Shown here one piece after another: positions 11,243 to 21,665 of a DNA stretch of 64,000 nucleotides; positions within the stretch are counted from its first letter, which is position 1; each line of letters opens with the position of its first letter. The stretch is from Lasiosphaeria ovina (lineage: Eukaryota > Ascomycota > Sordariomycetes > Sordariales > Lasiosphaeriaceae), in assembly GCA_033439765.1 (NCBI GenBank), contig JAULSN010000001.1, forward strand, positions 5,456,001 to 5,520,000, in the 5' to 3' direction. The translations under genes were made by a program, and so were the position numbers. The notes under the pieces are model-generated. The model saw nothing but the letters and a program-made list of their open reading frames with translations, did not search any database and was not told the DNA's origin.

Positions 11243-12829
11243 ATGACGGCGATCATGTCGCCAGGTTCGTCTCCAGCGACTTCGCCGCCCGCTATTTCCT
11301 CGCCCCCTCCGAGCGCATCCCACCCCGCACTTCCTCCCTTAATAACCTCGCCGCCAGCGCGCAGAAGCACCCTCCCGCGCCCAATGTCGCACGCCTCAAA
11401 GAACCGCCTGTCGCAGTACTCGACGGCTTCGATCCAGTCGCGGTCGCGACCCCCGTCTCACATCTTCCCCATCTTCCCTTCGAGTCTCTCGTACGCCCTC
11501 GTGCGAGACTTTGCCTATCCCCCGGGGCACCCCATGCATTACGGCCCGCCCTCGGAGCCATCGCGTCCGCCCTCGGGGAGGACTACTCCGGCGAGCGAGC
11601 AGAGACGTCTATCCGACCCTCCGATGGCATGGGACAGCAAGAGCTGGGACAGCCAGTCGTGGGTCACCGACGGCTCCGGGGGCTTCAGCAAGGCCGGCGA
11701 CCTTCCCCCAATCCAGTTCGCTGACGGGCCGCCTTGGAGCGAGGACGAGGATCTCCAGAGCCCCGTCGTCAGTTCGCGACACAGGAAACACAAGTCATCT
11801 TCGGGCTCGTACGGCCACGGCAGAAGCCGCAGCCAACGCGAAGTCACGACCAGCCAGTCAAGCCAGTCCAGCTCAATGATGAACTCGGACAACTTTGACC
11901 ACGAGCGGGGATATTATGTCGGCACCAGCGGCGACGGCAGTGAACGGTACTACATCAACCAGGGGAGCGAGGCCAACGGCCCGGGTGGCGAGTACGTCAC
12001 CTATCCCCCGGACCAGGCGCGGCACGCGGGCAATGCCTACCAGATTACGGACCAACAACCTCGTCAATATGCCAACCCTGATGCCGGCTTCGATTCGGAC
12101 GAGTCAAGTCCCAGCTCTTCTCCTAGGTTCCAGGTAGAGGACCAGTCCAGGTACTCGAGGGACTATCAGTTCACCATCACCTCTCCCGACGAGGAAATGC
12201 ATGGCAAGGCCGTGGCGCTCTTTGATTTTGAGCGCGAGAACGAAAACGAGTTACCACTAGTCGAAGGCCAGATCATATGGGTGTCGTACAGGCACGGGCA
12301 GGGGTGGCTCGTTGCCGAGGACCCGAAGACGCAGGAGAGCGGGTTGGTGCCCGAGGAATACGTCCGGCTCCTACGTGACATTGAAGGGGGGATGAACAGC
12401 CTCACGGGCCAGCTCAGCGAGACGCCCACAAGCCCGAATGAAGTTGGGACGCCAACCCAGGCAGAGCATCAAAACTTTGGCCAATCGCCCGCGCCGAGCG
12501 TCACGACCAACGGGTACCACCAGCCCGTCGTGTCAACCTTCTCGACCTCGAGCAAAGATCTCAACCCCTACCCGCAACATCTCCTCGGCACGCAAACGGG
12601 CCAGGCCCCACCCCAAGTCGTCCACTACCACGGGCAGCGGGGCGGCAGCCAAGCTAACACACCGACACTTCTCTTTCACCAGGACGTGGGGCCCATGCGC
12701 CGAGGAAGCCTGGACACGGTCACCAAGAAGAGCACCGACGCACCAGGCCTCGAAACTCTCACCGATGTCAAGATGGAGTCTCCCGCCTCCTCGCCTGACT
12801 CAGACTCCAAGATGGACTTGGATGGGTGA
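11243..12829 (+). CDS. nbp2: SH3-domain adaptor, Nbp2/Skb5 type
   Basis: An intronless frame of 528 residues starts at the ATG of MTAIMSPG. An open frame extends 47 codons further upstream, but that part lies in C-rich leader sequence and looks unconserved, so the internal ATG is preferred. A single SH3 domain lies near residues 321-376: AVALFDFERENENELPLVEG, then WVSYRHGQGWLVAED and the closing GLVPEEYVRLL, with ALFDF, tryptophan and terminal YV in the expected places. The rest is serine- and proline-rich, including a conserved-looking LSYALVRDFAYP stretch near residue 83 and an acidic patch before the SH3. In yeast, Nbp2 bridges the PP2C phosphatase Ptc1 to MAP kinase modules of the HOG and cell-wall pathways; Skb5 binds the PAK kinase in fission yeast. 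Assignment to this family rests on SH3 type and architecture and is an inference. Confidence 0.8.
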   Translation: MTAIMSPGSSPATSPPAISSPPPSASHPALPPLITSPPARRSTLPRPMSHASKNRLSQYSTASIQSRSRPPSHIFPIFPSSLSYALVRDFAYPPGHPMHYGPPSEPSRPPSGRTTPASEQRRLSDPPMAWDSKSWDSQSWVTDGSGGFSKAGDLPPIQFADGPPWSEDEDLQSPVVSSRHRKHKSSSGSYGHGRSRSQREVTTSQSSQSSSMMNSDNFDHERGYYVGTSGDGSERYYINQGSEANGPGGEYVTYPPDQARHAGNAYQITDQQPRQYANPDAGFDSDESSPSSSPRFQVEDQSRYSRDYQFTITSPDEEMHGKAVALFDFERENENELPLVEGQIIWVSYRHGQGWLVAEDPKTQESGLVPEEYVRLLRDIEGGMNSLTGQLSETPTSPNEVGTPTQAEHQNFGQSPAPSVTTNGYHQPVVSTFSTSSKDLNPYPQHLLGTQTGQAPPQVVHYHGQRGGSQANTPTLLFHQDVGPMRRGSLDTVTKKSTDAPGLETLTDVKMESPASSPDSDSKMDLDG

Positions 12830-14513
12830 TGATTGCGAGGACAGATCAAGAGGGGGTTTTTGGGATTCAGGGTGATGACGGACAGGGATTACCAAATTCA
12901 AGAGCAAATGAAGCATTTCACGGTTCAATGAGCATTTCACGAACGTCTTAAAGGAGCAATAAAGAGGGGTCGGTTATTGTATCACTATATCCTATGCGGT
13001 TGATTGGGGGCCAAGAAGAAGAAGGCGAGGGGCAAGAAAAGGAAAGAAAGGGAGCGGGGAAGCCAAATTCTTTTTTTTTAATGGTCCTGATGAATATTCT
13101 TTTCTTTTTACCTTTTTAACGCTTTTGCTCATATGCCATGCCAAAGGGGGTGGGGCGGGGGTGGTCTTCTTGGAGTTTAAGGGGTTCCTTCTCGATGCAT
13201 TTGCGCTCAAAGGGGACGGACGGACGGGGCAGGTTCGGTTTATTACTGGGCAGAGGCAAGACAAGAAGACATGACTGAAAGGGGGGTTTATAAATAGTGG
13301 TGGTTGATTTCTCATTTTCTCTTGTCACTTTCTTTTTTACCTCAGCCATCCAGCCGGAATACGCGCGCGCATCTGCTTGTTGGCCTCTCGGTGTCTGGCA
13401 CGTGGTGTTGTGTGTGTTTTCTTCTCTGCAAAATGGGCGAGGTGTCTTTTTCCGGAGACGGGCCTGGTTTTCCTTTTCATGTCATTTCTTTTCCAAGGGT
13501 GTCCTATGAACATGCTTTTCTGGAAGGGGGGATGATGATGTCTGGATGAAACGGCTCGCTACTTTTCTTTTATCATTTATTTATCTCTGGTTGATGGCGG
13601 GGAGGCGGTAGCATTGGTCAAGACCGGGGATGGACGGTACTAGGAAACTAACGGTAAAAAGAAGACCACCTAACATAGGTGCCTGCCTACCTTATGTCTG
13701 CCTTCCTGTATGCCTCAATCAGACCGTTGAATGAACCTAATGCCGGATTCCATGTCAAGCCAGGCCGCGTCAGTCAGACTTGTCAACTAAACTTTCTCTT
13801 ACTACTAGTAGTGTTCTCGAAGTGAGATAGACGCTTTTAGACGCTAGGTACCTGACATATTTAAGAGCTTGGAGGAGGCAAGTAAGCTTGAATAGGGCCT
13901 GAGCCTACATTGTAAACTAAGTCTAGGTCTTTGTACGTTAGACACTACCAACGTTGGCTAGTTTGATAACCTTCTTTTGAATGCTCCGTGATTTGAGGGT
14001 TCTTTCAGCCAAGACTAGCTAGTGAGCACAATGCTCTCCCGAGCCCTTTGAACTATTGTGGCAGTAGTGATACTCTCGCGGCGGACGTGTAAGAGGTTAC
14101 TGAAAGACAGTTGACTTGATATGGAAGACAGAGAGCGAATGATACAAACCCCACCCGTTCGTTCTTTGCCTGGCTTGTGTTGACTTGGAACGTTATGCGC
14201 GCCGGTTCCTACCCGATATGGACCTCCACGACCGCACCTCTTTATCGGTAGGGAGCTGGGTAAAATGACGTAACAATACCCCTGTAATCCGCAAACAGGA
14301 TCACGCTAGATCCCCGGGCCCCGCTGTCCGAACTTCAGCAAGCTTTTGAGCGGCAGACGGTTTTCCGTCCTCCGTGCTGTATGTACCGCGAGCTTTACAA
14401 ATCAGTGCCGAGACATCAAACCCGCTCTTTCCCCCCCTCAATTCACGACTCTACATACCCAATCATCAATTATCAGACCCAATCCAGACGTTGCTAGTCC
14501 ATATACCGCCACC
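12830..14513. other. Intergenic region, no gene seen
   Basis: This 1.7 kb lies between tandem genes. The first 500 bases are A/T-rich with T and A runs and probably include the 3' UTR of the SH3 gene. The middle, about 13560-14100, is AT-richer with many CTAG and TAGG words. The last 150 bases, pyrimidine-rich and ending ACCGCCACC before ATG, are the likely mcr1 leader with a good start context. No coding signal was recognised. Confidence 0.55.
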
Positions 14514-15788
14514 ATGAGCTTGTTCGTCTCCAGCAGGTGTGCCTTCCGGGCCGCTGCGCCCATGAAGCGGGTAAGCTTCGTCTTGGTCGCATCGTCCGAT
14601 CCCACGTCCCCTCTCTACAAACCCACGCACTGCACGCTGGGAAGCTTCCATTGCCTCGGGAAGAGTCTATTTGTGCCGCAGAAAATGGCTAACAGTCCCC
14701 GCCCCTCAGCAATTCGCAGTCCGCCGGTATGCCACGGAGCCGACCACCCCCAAGCCTGCAGCAGAGGCGCCCCCCTCGGGCAATGGCGGCAGCAGTACGC
14801 TTCTCTACGTGGCCGCTGCAGCCGGCCTCACGGGCGCAGGCTACTACTTCTTCGCCGGCACGCCGGCAGCTAAGAAGGCCGAGGCGGCGGTGAGAGAAGT
14901 GACGCCGGGCGTCGTCAAGAAGGCCCTCACGGGCGGCGAGCAGGGCTTTGTCAGCCTCAAGCTCGAGGAAGTCGAGACTGTCAACCACAACACCAAGCGC
15001 TTCCGCTTCAAGCTGCCCGAGGACGACATGGTCTCGGGAGTCAACGTCACGAGCGCCATCCTGACAAAGTTCAAGCCCGTCGACGCCGAGAAGCCCGTCA
15101 TCCGGCCGTACACGCCCATCAGTGACGAGGGTAAGGCCACTCTCTACTTTCCCCTCTCTCGAAACGTATACCCCGCGTGTCGGATTAGCTGACATGGATT
15201 TTGTTGCGCCACCTGCCAGACTCCAAGGGCTACATGGACCTGCTGGTCAAGAAGTACCCCAACGGGCCCATGTCGACGCACCTGCACGACATGGTTCCGG
15301 GCCAGCGGCTCGAAGTCAAGGGCCCGCTGCCCAAGTACCCGTGGACGGCCAACAAGCACGAGCACATCGGGCTGATTGCCGGCGGCACGGGCATCACGCC
15401 CATGTTCCAGCTGTGCCGGGCCATCTTCAACAACCCCGAGGACAAGACCAAGGTGACGGTCGTGTTCGGCAACGTGACCGAGGAGGACGTGCTGCTCAAG
15501 AGCGAGCTGGCCCACCTCGAGAACACCTACCCCCAGCGCTTCCGCGCCTTCTACGTGCTCGACAAGCCCCCCAAGGAGTGGGCCGGCGCCAAGGGCTTCA
15601 TCAACAAGGAGCTGCTCAAGACGGTGCTGCCCGAGCCCAAGTCCGACAACATCAAGCTGTTCGTCTGCGGCCCGCCCGGCCTGATGAACTCCATCTCGGG
15701 CAACAAGAAGAGCCCGAGGGACCAGGGCGAGCTGGTCGGCATCCTCAAGGACCTGGGCTACACACCCGAGCAGGTGTACAAGTTCTAG
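14514..15788 (+). CDS. mcr1: NADH-cytochrome b5 reductase, mitochondrial (Mcr1)
   Basis: Three exons (14514-14570, 14710-15130 and 15220-15788) encode 348 residues. The short first exon plus the start of exon 2 is an arginine-rich, acid-free presequence ([19 protein letters not shown] then [10 protein letters not shown]). A single transmembrane segment around residues 45-65 ([18 protein letters not shown]) would anchor the protein in the outer membrane or intermembrane space. The ferredoxin-reductase fold follows: the FAD-binding RPYTPIS is residues 151-157, the pyridine-nucleotide GGTGITPM is 214-221, and CGPPGLM lies near the C-terminus, which ends VYKF. It passes electrons from NADH to cytochrome b5-type acceptors and supports ergosterol synthesis and antioxidant recycling. 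Start context is strong (GCCACCATGA). Both introns have canonical GTAAG donors. The length matches fungal orthologues. Confidence 0.96.
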
Positions 15789-16328
15789 AGGAGAGAGGCG
15801 GTGGTTGGCCATGTTTTAGCGAGTAAATCTAAGCAGCCTTGGCAGTAAAAGCAAGCTAACACCATTTCACGTTCAAGAAGCTGGGCGCCGGTCTTTTTTT
15901 GCGAGTCTAGATTTAGCGTCGTGTAATTGATGTGAAACCCCCCGCTTGTATTTCTTGGCTGAGTTCTTCAACATGTATCGTGTAATATAATTCATGAATA
16001 GATCAGACGATACCCTGAGTAACACAAGCCTCTAGTAACTTGACTGTGGCGAAGAAAAGGCTTCGTGTGGTTGGAACATGCGCGGCTCTGTCTTGAAACT
16101 GACAACTAGCAAGCGCTCGAGGCAAAGCTCGCATGTATATCACACAATCCCAGGCCAGGGTGCGAAATGTTTTATTCTAGCAAGACTTTCACAGACAGCA
16201 CACAAAAACACGCCTCTTCGCTCACAACTCTTTTCCGAGAATTGCAACGAAACCAATATAGTAAGAGACAAAACTGGGCCAAACATATATGTTACAACCA
16301 TGGCCCTTCGCTAGCAAGCAAGCACCAC
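15789..16328. other. Convergent 3' region between mcr1 and the M28 peptidase gene
   Basis: A 540-base gap between converging genes, most likely shared 3' UTR and terminator sequence. T-rich and TATAA-like words occur at 15890-16000. I see no gene in it. Confidence 0.6.
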
Positions 16329-19267
16329 TCACACCCCCGTCTGTTGGCTGGCCTTGAACATGCAGGTTTCAATGATGCCGGCCCACCGGACGGCATTCTC
16401 CCAGTCCTCCGCATCGATGCTCTCCATCAGACCGGGAAACACGGCTAATCAACGAGGGGGAAAAGGCGAGTTAGTAACCAATTGCTGACTTGATGCCCTA
16501 TGGAAAGTCGACTGAGAGTACATGGGCACAGAGAGGGGTAACAAATGGGAACGAGAAAGAGAAAATTTGAGGGGGAGGGGGGGTTTGCAACTCACCGCCC
16601 GCGTAGCCAGTCCACAAGCCCGGCGCAAACACGACGTGCTTGAACCACGGCCGCCCGTCAAGGCCCAGGTCCCAAAGGAAGCTCCGCTCAAAGACTTTGT
16701 AGCTGGTGTTGACCTTGCGGATCGCCCACCAGAGTCGCAGGTAACGGTGCCAGTGATACCAGGGGTAGTGTTCGCCCAGCTGGCGCTCGAGATTCTGGGC
16801 CTGCTGGTCCAGCGCCTTGGCAGTGGATGTCAGTTTTCGTACGCGTTTATACAGGCTATCAAGCGAGTCTCTGAAAGATTCTGCGTCTAGGGAAGGTGCT
16901 GTTCCGTTTTTGTTGTTGTCGCGGTCATTAGGGCCGCGGTTGGCCCGAGCAACCGGGTCGCGGCGGGTGCTTGCGCGCAGCTCCACGATGGCCTCCTCGC
17001 TCAGCTCTGCGGTGCTATTCTCTTCTAGCGGCGAGAGGACGCCCTCGAGTTTGGCTCTCACCTTGTCCAGGTAGTCGCGCAGAGCGTGTGCGTAGTCCGA
17101 GGCGCTGAACGAGATGACTGGAAGGTCGACCAGCTGGGCGGCAATCAAGCCCATGACCTGGGCCATGGCCCGGTGGTACTTGAAGCCGGGGTCTCCAAAT
17201 TTCTGCATCCAGTAGAAGCTATCATAGTTGCTGTGGTAGTGATATACGGGATCCACAGTTTCGGATCCGAAGCCAACATCGATGGACGGGATGCCGGCGA
17301 AGTCTTGAAAGGCTGTAAAATCGCTGCCACTTCCCATTGTGCTGATCCTCTTGCTCCATTCGTCAAAGACGGTCCGGCCAGGGATCGTCTGGTTTGGTGA
17401 CTGGACGGCGGCTGTTGCCGCTTTGATAACGTTGTGAAGCAGCGGTGCCGCAGAGGCGGAGAAATGGGGCCCTTTGACGCCGACATCAACGTTCTATGAA
17501 TTTATCAGCCACATCAGTTGTTTAGTCGACCAGCTTTCAGACATGACTGCAGCATTCCGCGTGTTTCCAATGTCCAGGGGAGGGGATTGACCTACAAGAT
17601 AGGCCACATTGGTCTTGCTCAGCCAAGGTAAGAACTCTTCGACCCATTCTGTAGACCCAATGAGGCCGTACTCCTCGCCATCCCAACTGGCAAAGACAAT
17701 GGTTCTGAGAGGCTTCCAACCACGGCTTAGAGCCTCTCCGAAGCCTCGGATCACCTCGTTGATGACTGCCGAACCGCTGTTGGGATCACTTGCTCCACCG
17801 GCAATCCTAATGCCAAATGACGTTAGCTTTAAACCCGTTATGCCTACGATGGTTATCAAAGTCGACAGACTACGTACCAGGCGTCACGATGATTCCCAAC
17901 AACTAATGGAGGTACCAGTGTCAGCTCAATCATGTACACGTGACTTCACAGAGTTGATTTGCGAGTGAGCTGGTTGGTGAGCACTATTGGAAGCAGGGAC
18001 CTACTGATGACCTCGTCGGGAATTGTGCCATTGATAGTGCCAATCACGTTCCACAGAGGCGTTGTTACGTATTCCTGCTGGCTGTACAGGTTCACGACGA
18101 CATCATCGGGCGTCGGCCCAATGTTGTACTCTACGCCCTTGTACTTCAGCCCCGTGTTGCGAGTCCAATACTGATTGAAGTCGTTGGCTTTGGGGCCGTA
18201 GCCATTGAGGGCTTTCAGTATGGGAATGGCGTCCAAGTAGGAAATCGGAAGAGATGGAATGCTCGGGATTGCCCCATCTACTGGCTGGCGGGGAACGCCG
18301 GGCTTGGAAGGGTATCCGGGTGTTGTCCTGCTGTAATTTTAGTAACTTCCGCATGCTGGTAGGGGTGTAGGCAAGTAGGTACTTACGGATCACCGGGAGC
18401 AACACTGAGAAACTGAGTGCTTCCGCGCTGCACACTGCTGGCCTGGCGGGCGGGGCCGTCGGGATAGGTGAGTACTCCTTTCTCGTCGGTGATATCTCCA
18501 TCGTCGCCGGGGTCGGTGAACAAAATGGTGCCGATCATGCCCAGCTCCTGGGCACGCTTGACCTTGAGGCCGCGAAATATGCCTCCGTAGCGGGCAATAG
18601 CAATCTTGCCCTCGAGGCTGACGTTGGCCTTGAGCAGATCCTCAAAGTCTTGGTAAGTGCCGTAGTTGACATAGACGATTGGGGCAGTGACGTTGCCCGA
18701 GGCAGAGTAGCCATGAAAAGTCGGGACACTATCTTCCAGGCCGCTGGTTGGGTCTTCTTCGATAACATCCTCGGTTAGGGACGCCTCGAAGGACACTTTC
18801 CAAGCAGACGTGCTATCGTCGCCTGACTTTTCCTTCTTGAGGAGTGCCAGCCGGTGATCAACAGGATAGTTAAGGTAGACGTCGTACGAGACGATTTCCG
18901 ACTTGATGCCGAATTCCTCCCATCTCTCCTTGGTCCAGAGTGCCTGGGAGTAGTTTTTGCCAGCCAGATGGGGGCCGGCTGTATAATATCTGCTCCAGTC
19001 CTCGGCCTTATTGCTGCTTGGGGTTTCCAACAGGATGTCACGCAGCTCGTCGTAGCCGACTTTGCCCTTGCATAGCAGCCCCCAATGTCCGTAGCGATGG
19101 GTTAGGGCGTCCCTCAGGACCGAGAAAGCCGTAGGAACGACGACAGCCAGGAATAAGTAGATGAGTGTGGACAAAAGGGCGATTCTACAGAAGCGACCCA
19201 GTACACTGTGACGAGAGCGGCGGCGAGGAGCAGCCCTCAGCAAGGGGGTGTACTCATCATCGTCCAT
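16329..19267 (-). CDS. M28 zinc carboxypeptidase, glutamate carboxypeptidase II / Vps70-like
   Basis: Six exons (19267-18387, 18327-18005, 17902-17878, 17806-17596, 17493-16596 and 16444-16329) join in frame to 817 residues. A short cytosolic N-terminus (MDDDEYTPLLRAAPRRRSRH) precedes one membrane segment near residues 28-50, so this is a type II membrane protein with a lumenal catalytic part. A PA domain lies around residues 170-290. The two-metal site of family M28 is visible: H406 and D408 in GNHRDAW, D417 in SDPNSG, the catalytic pair E454-E455 in DGEEYG, D483 in NVDVG, and a distal histidine in the YHYHSNYDS stretch. A transferrin-receptor-like dimerisation domain forms the C-terminus. 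Fungal members resemble yeast Vps70 and probably act in the vacuole or secretory pathway; the substrate is unknown. The 25-base third exon encodes the first metal motif. Several N-x-S/T sites fit glycosylation. Confidence 0.93.
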
Positions 19268-21665
19268 GGCGCCTGTTGACTGTCATTGCCGTGGGTTAGC
19301 TCATCTTGGGTAGCTAGGTAAATACAAAAATACTTACTCCTGTACCTAGGTACTCGGCAGTCCAGCTCCCGCAGCTTGGCTAAGCTATCCGTATCTCCAC
19401 TATTTTCTGTGACGAAGCTGTCCGGAGCAGTGCAGTGCAATGCTTCCCGTTGACAAAACGGATGGGCACCGGGGGCGAGGGAAGGTTGGTCGTCATGCAG
19501 CGTCCAATCAGCGAAGAGTGACGAGGATTACGACATGTCCCTATCCATGTCTCAGTCGCTGGGGGTGCGTGCAGACAGTGGCTTGCAGGCAGAGGCAGAA
19601 TGAGAGCGGGGAAGCACGAAGCAGGGCGCCGAATGAAACTCACCGTGAGCTGTGACACCAAGCTCAAGCTCTTGACATCGAAACAGAGAAACCAAATACA
19701 AATTGTTGGACTAAGCAAGGCACGGTTGACGGCCGAGATAATGTTTTCGAGATTTCGCTTTCTGTACCTACGGAGAACTCCGCAACACAGCACCTGAAGT
19801 TCCCGCCATTTGGATTTATCCCGGAGATCCTCGCCACTTCAGCGATGGTTGACGCAAGCACGGGAGCTGCCGTTCGCCTAGCGACCTGCCCATTCAGACT
19901 TCAAGAGCCAATAGAAGACCCACACTGCGCCCTTCCACGGCATCGAAGGGCTCGGCGTGGATATTACGTATGCTAGGCTGCGTTTAGCACCCGACTGGGA
20001 AAATAATCATGTATAATTATCTGGACGTCGACGGTCTGGAAGGTGAGCTGCCTTAGCTCGGGTGCAATACTTAGGTCCGGCACCGGGATTCCCATGAAAT
20101 TAATTCACCATCCTTGGGCGGGATCACCGCAGCAGCACTACAGCAGTGTAGGAGCTCGAGGCTAGAGACGGTGCAATGGCTGCAGTTGCCTTCCTCGTGA
20201 CGGGTGCAAGGATCCGTCACAAGGCGGAAGGCGCACTTCCAACCTCGTCTCATTCAATGTTCGGTCCCACACCTCCCTCCACTAGAAGAAATACCTTACA
20301 TCTTACCTTACCTACCTTCCATTATCCAGTTCATGCCCCCCACCGATGGAAGGTAAGCACCTAATAGTCCCGGATTGCCGTATACAGAGTTCCGCCTCCA
20401 CAAAGACGTTTGCCCAAGGCAAGGGAGGCGGCACCACAAGGACGCTCAGCACATGTTAAGCGGAACTGCGGCAAGGCCCCAGGGCCTCGAGGTCCCAAAG
20501 AGACGAAAGGACGACAGGCAAAACGGCCGGCGTTTCTCCCATTAGTTCTGGCACGCTCACCTGCTTTACAGCGGTCAGATTGATGGGCCAGCCGCCCTAG
20601 CTGCGCCCGTAAAAGGTGGGGGACATCCGATGTGCACCACTTGCCAGGCGTAAACGGTGGCGAATCAAATGCTGGGCGAGGGCGAGGCCGAGGCCGATCC
20701 CGGACTCGATACCCGGTTCGACTTGGGGTCAGACGGCCTGCACCGGGGCCCTGCCACGCTGCAAGCCAAAACAGCACGGAAACGATGGCGCAAGCCCACC
20801 TCACCCACCGGTTACCTTTACCTTGTCTTGCAGCCCTCCACTTTCCACGCTGCACGCTGAGCAGCAGCGCACCGCACCTCTCGAACAAAATGGCCTCGAT
20901 TCCACTCCCGCCGGCTGACCGACCCAGCCTCCCCGGCTGCCGAAGTTCACAGTTGGAAGATCAAGCTAGTTATGTTGCAGAGGCCCAGGAAATACGATGA
21001 AAGACTGGGGCCTTAGGCCTTTCCCTATCCATGCTCGTTCTTTCGCTCGCCATTAAAGGTCCCCCCGACTGCTCTGTATAAGAAGGCGATCCGTGTCCCA
21101 GCCAATCAACCGGCCACTTCTAGGCCAAAAAGACACTGCCTAGCCTGGAATCCGCATGTGAAAGAAGGGACTCTAAGTGCAGATTTTTTTCTTTTCACTT
21201 TGCTTTTATATTTCATAATTGCTCGCCACCCGAGTATTTTCCCACCTGATTGTTGTTTTCTCCTCCTACGAATTCATCTTATATCCGGTGAGGCACGTGT
21301 GTCGTTTGCCCACCAGATACCACTTGCAGCTCTCCAAGTGAGACAGGGTCCTTCATCAATACGCTTGAGGCCCCAACCTGTTGCCTCCCCACGGGTATAA
21401 GTTGCCGTGGAGCCCAGTCTCCAATCCGCCATCCCCTCGTTCCCGCTCTTGCATATCGATCCACTTGCAGAAAGAAGATCGCCAGAGACGAAAGAGGCGG
21501 ATATTCCCTATTAAGGAGGTGGAAGACCTTATTACTTACTGCCTCTAACGGACCCGAGGCTGCGAGGCTGTGCATATGCCCACCCGACCCCAGATTATTG
21601 AATCGAATAATTCTGTTATACAACTTTGCATTCTTCAGTGCGGCGCTTTTTAAAACATCACCATT
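19268..21665. other. Shared 5' region between the M28 peptidase and MFS genes
   Basis: A 2.4 kb divergent promoter region. Open frames such as that on the minus strand at 20361-20888 are GC-rich chance frames with no recognisable motif. Sequence near 21180-21270 is T-rich. The 5' flank of the MFS gene includes TTTTTAAAACATCACCATT immediately before the start codon. No RNA gene was seen. Confidence 0.55.

Noticed and set aside
10624..11724. A 366-codon plus-strand frame overlapping the SH3 gene start
   Set aside because: Pro/Arg/Ser-rich chance frame in GC-rich DNA; the SH3 gene frame carries the conserved protein.
15122..15826. Frames of 234 and 222 codons on both strands over mcr1
   Set aside because: Shadows of the strongly codon-biased reductase exon, with no independent motif.
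20690..20740. GGTTCGA-like word suggesting a tRNA B box
   Set aside because: No matching A box, acceptor stem or anticodon arm could be folded around it.
20361..20888. A 175-codon minus-strand frame in the M28/MFS intergenic region
   Set aside because: Arg/Pro-rich, with no motif or homologous pattern recognised.
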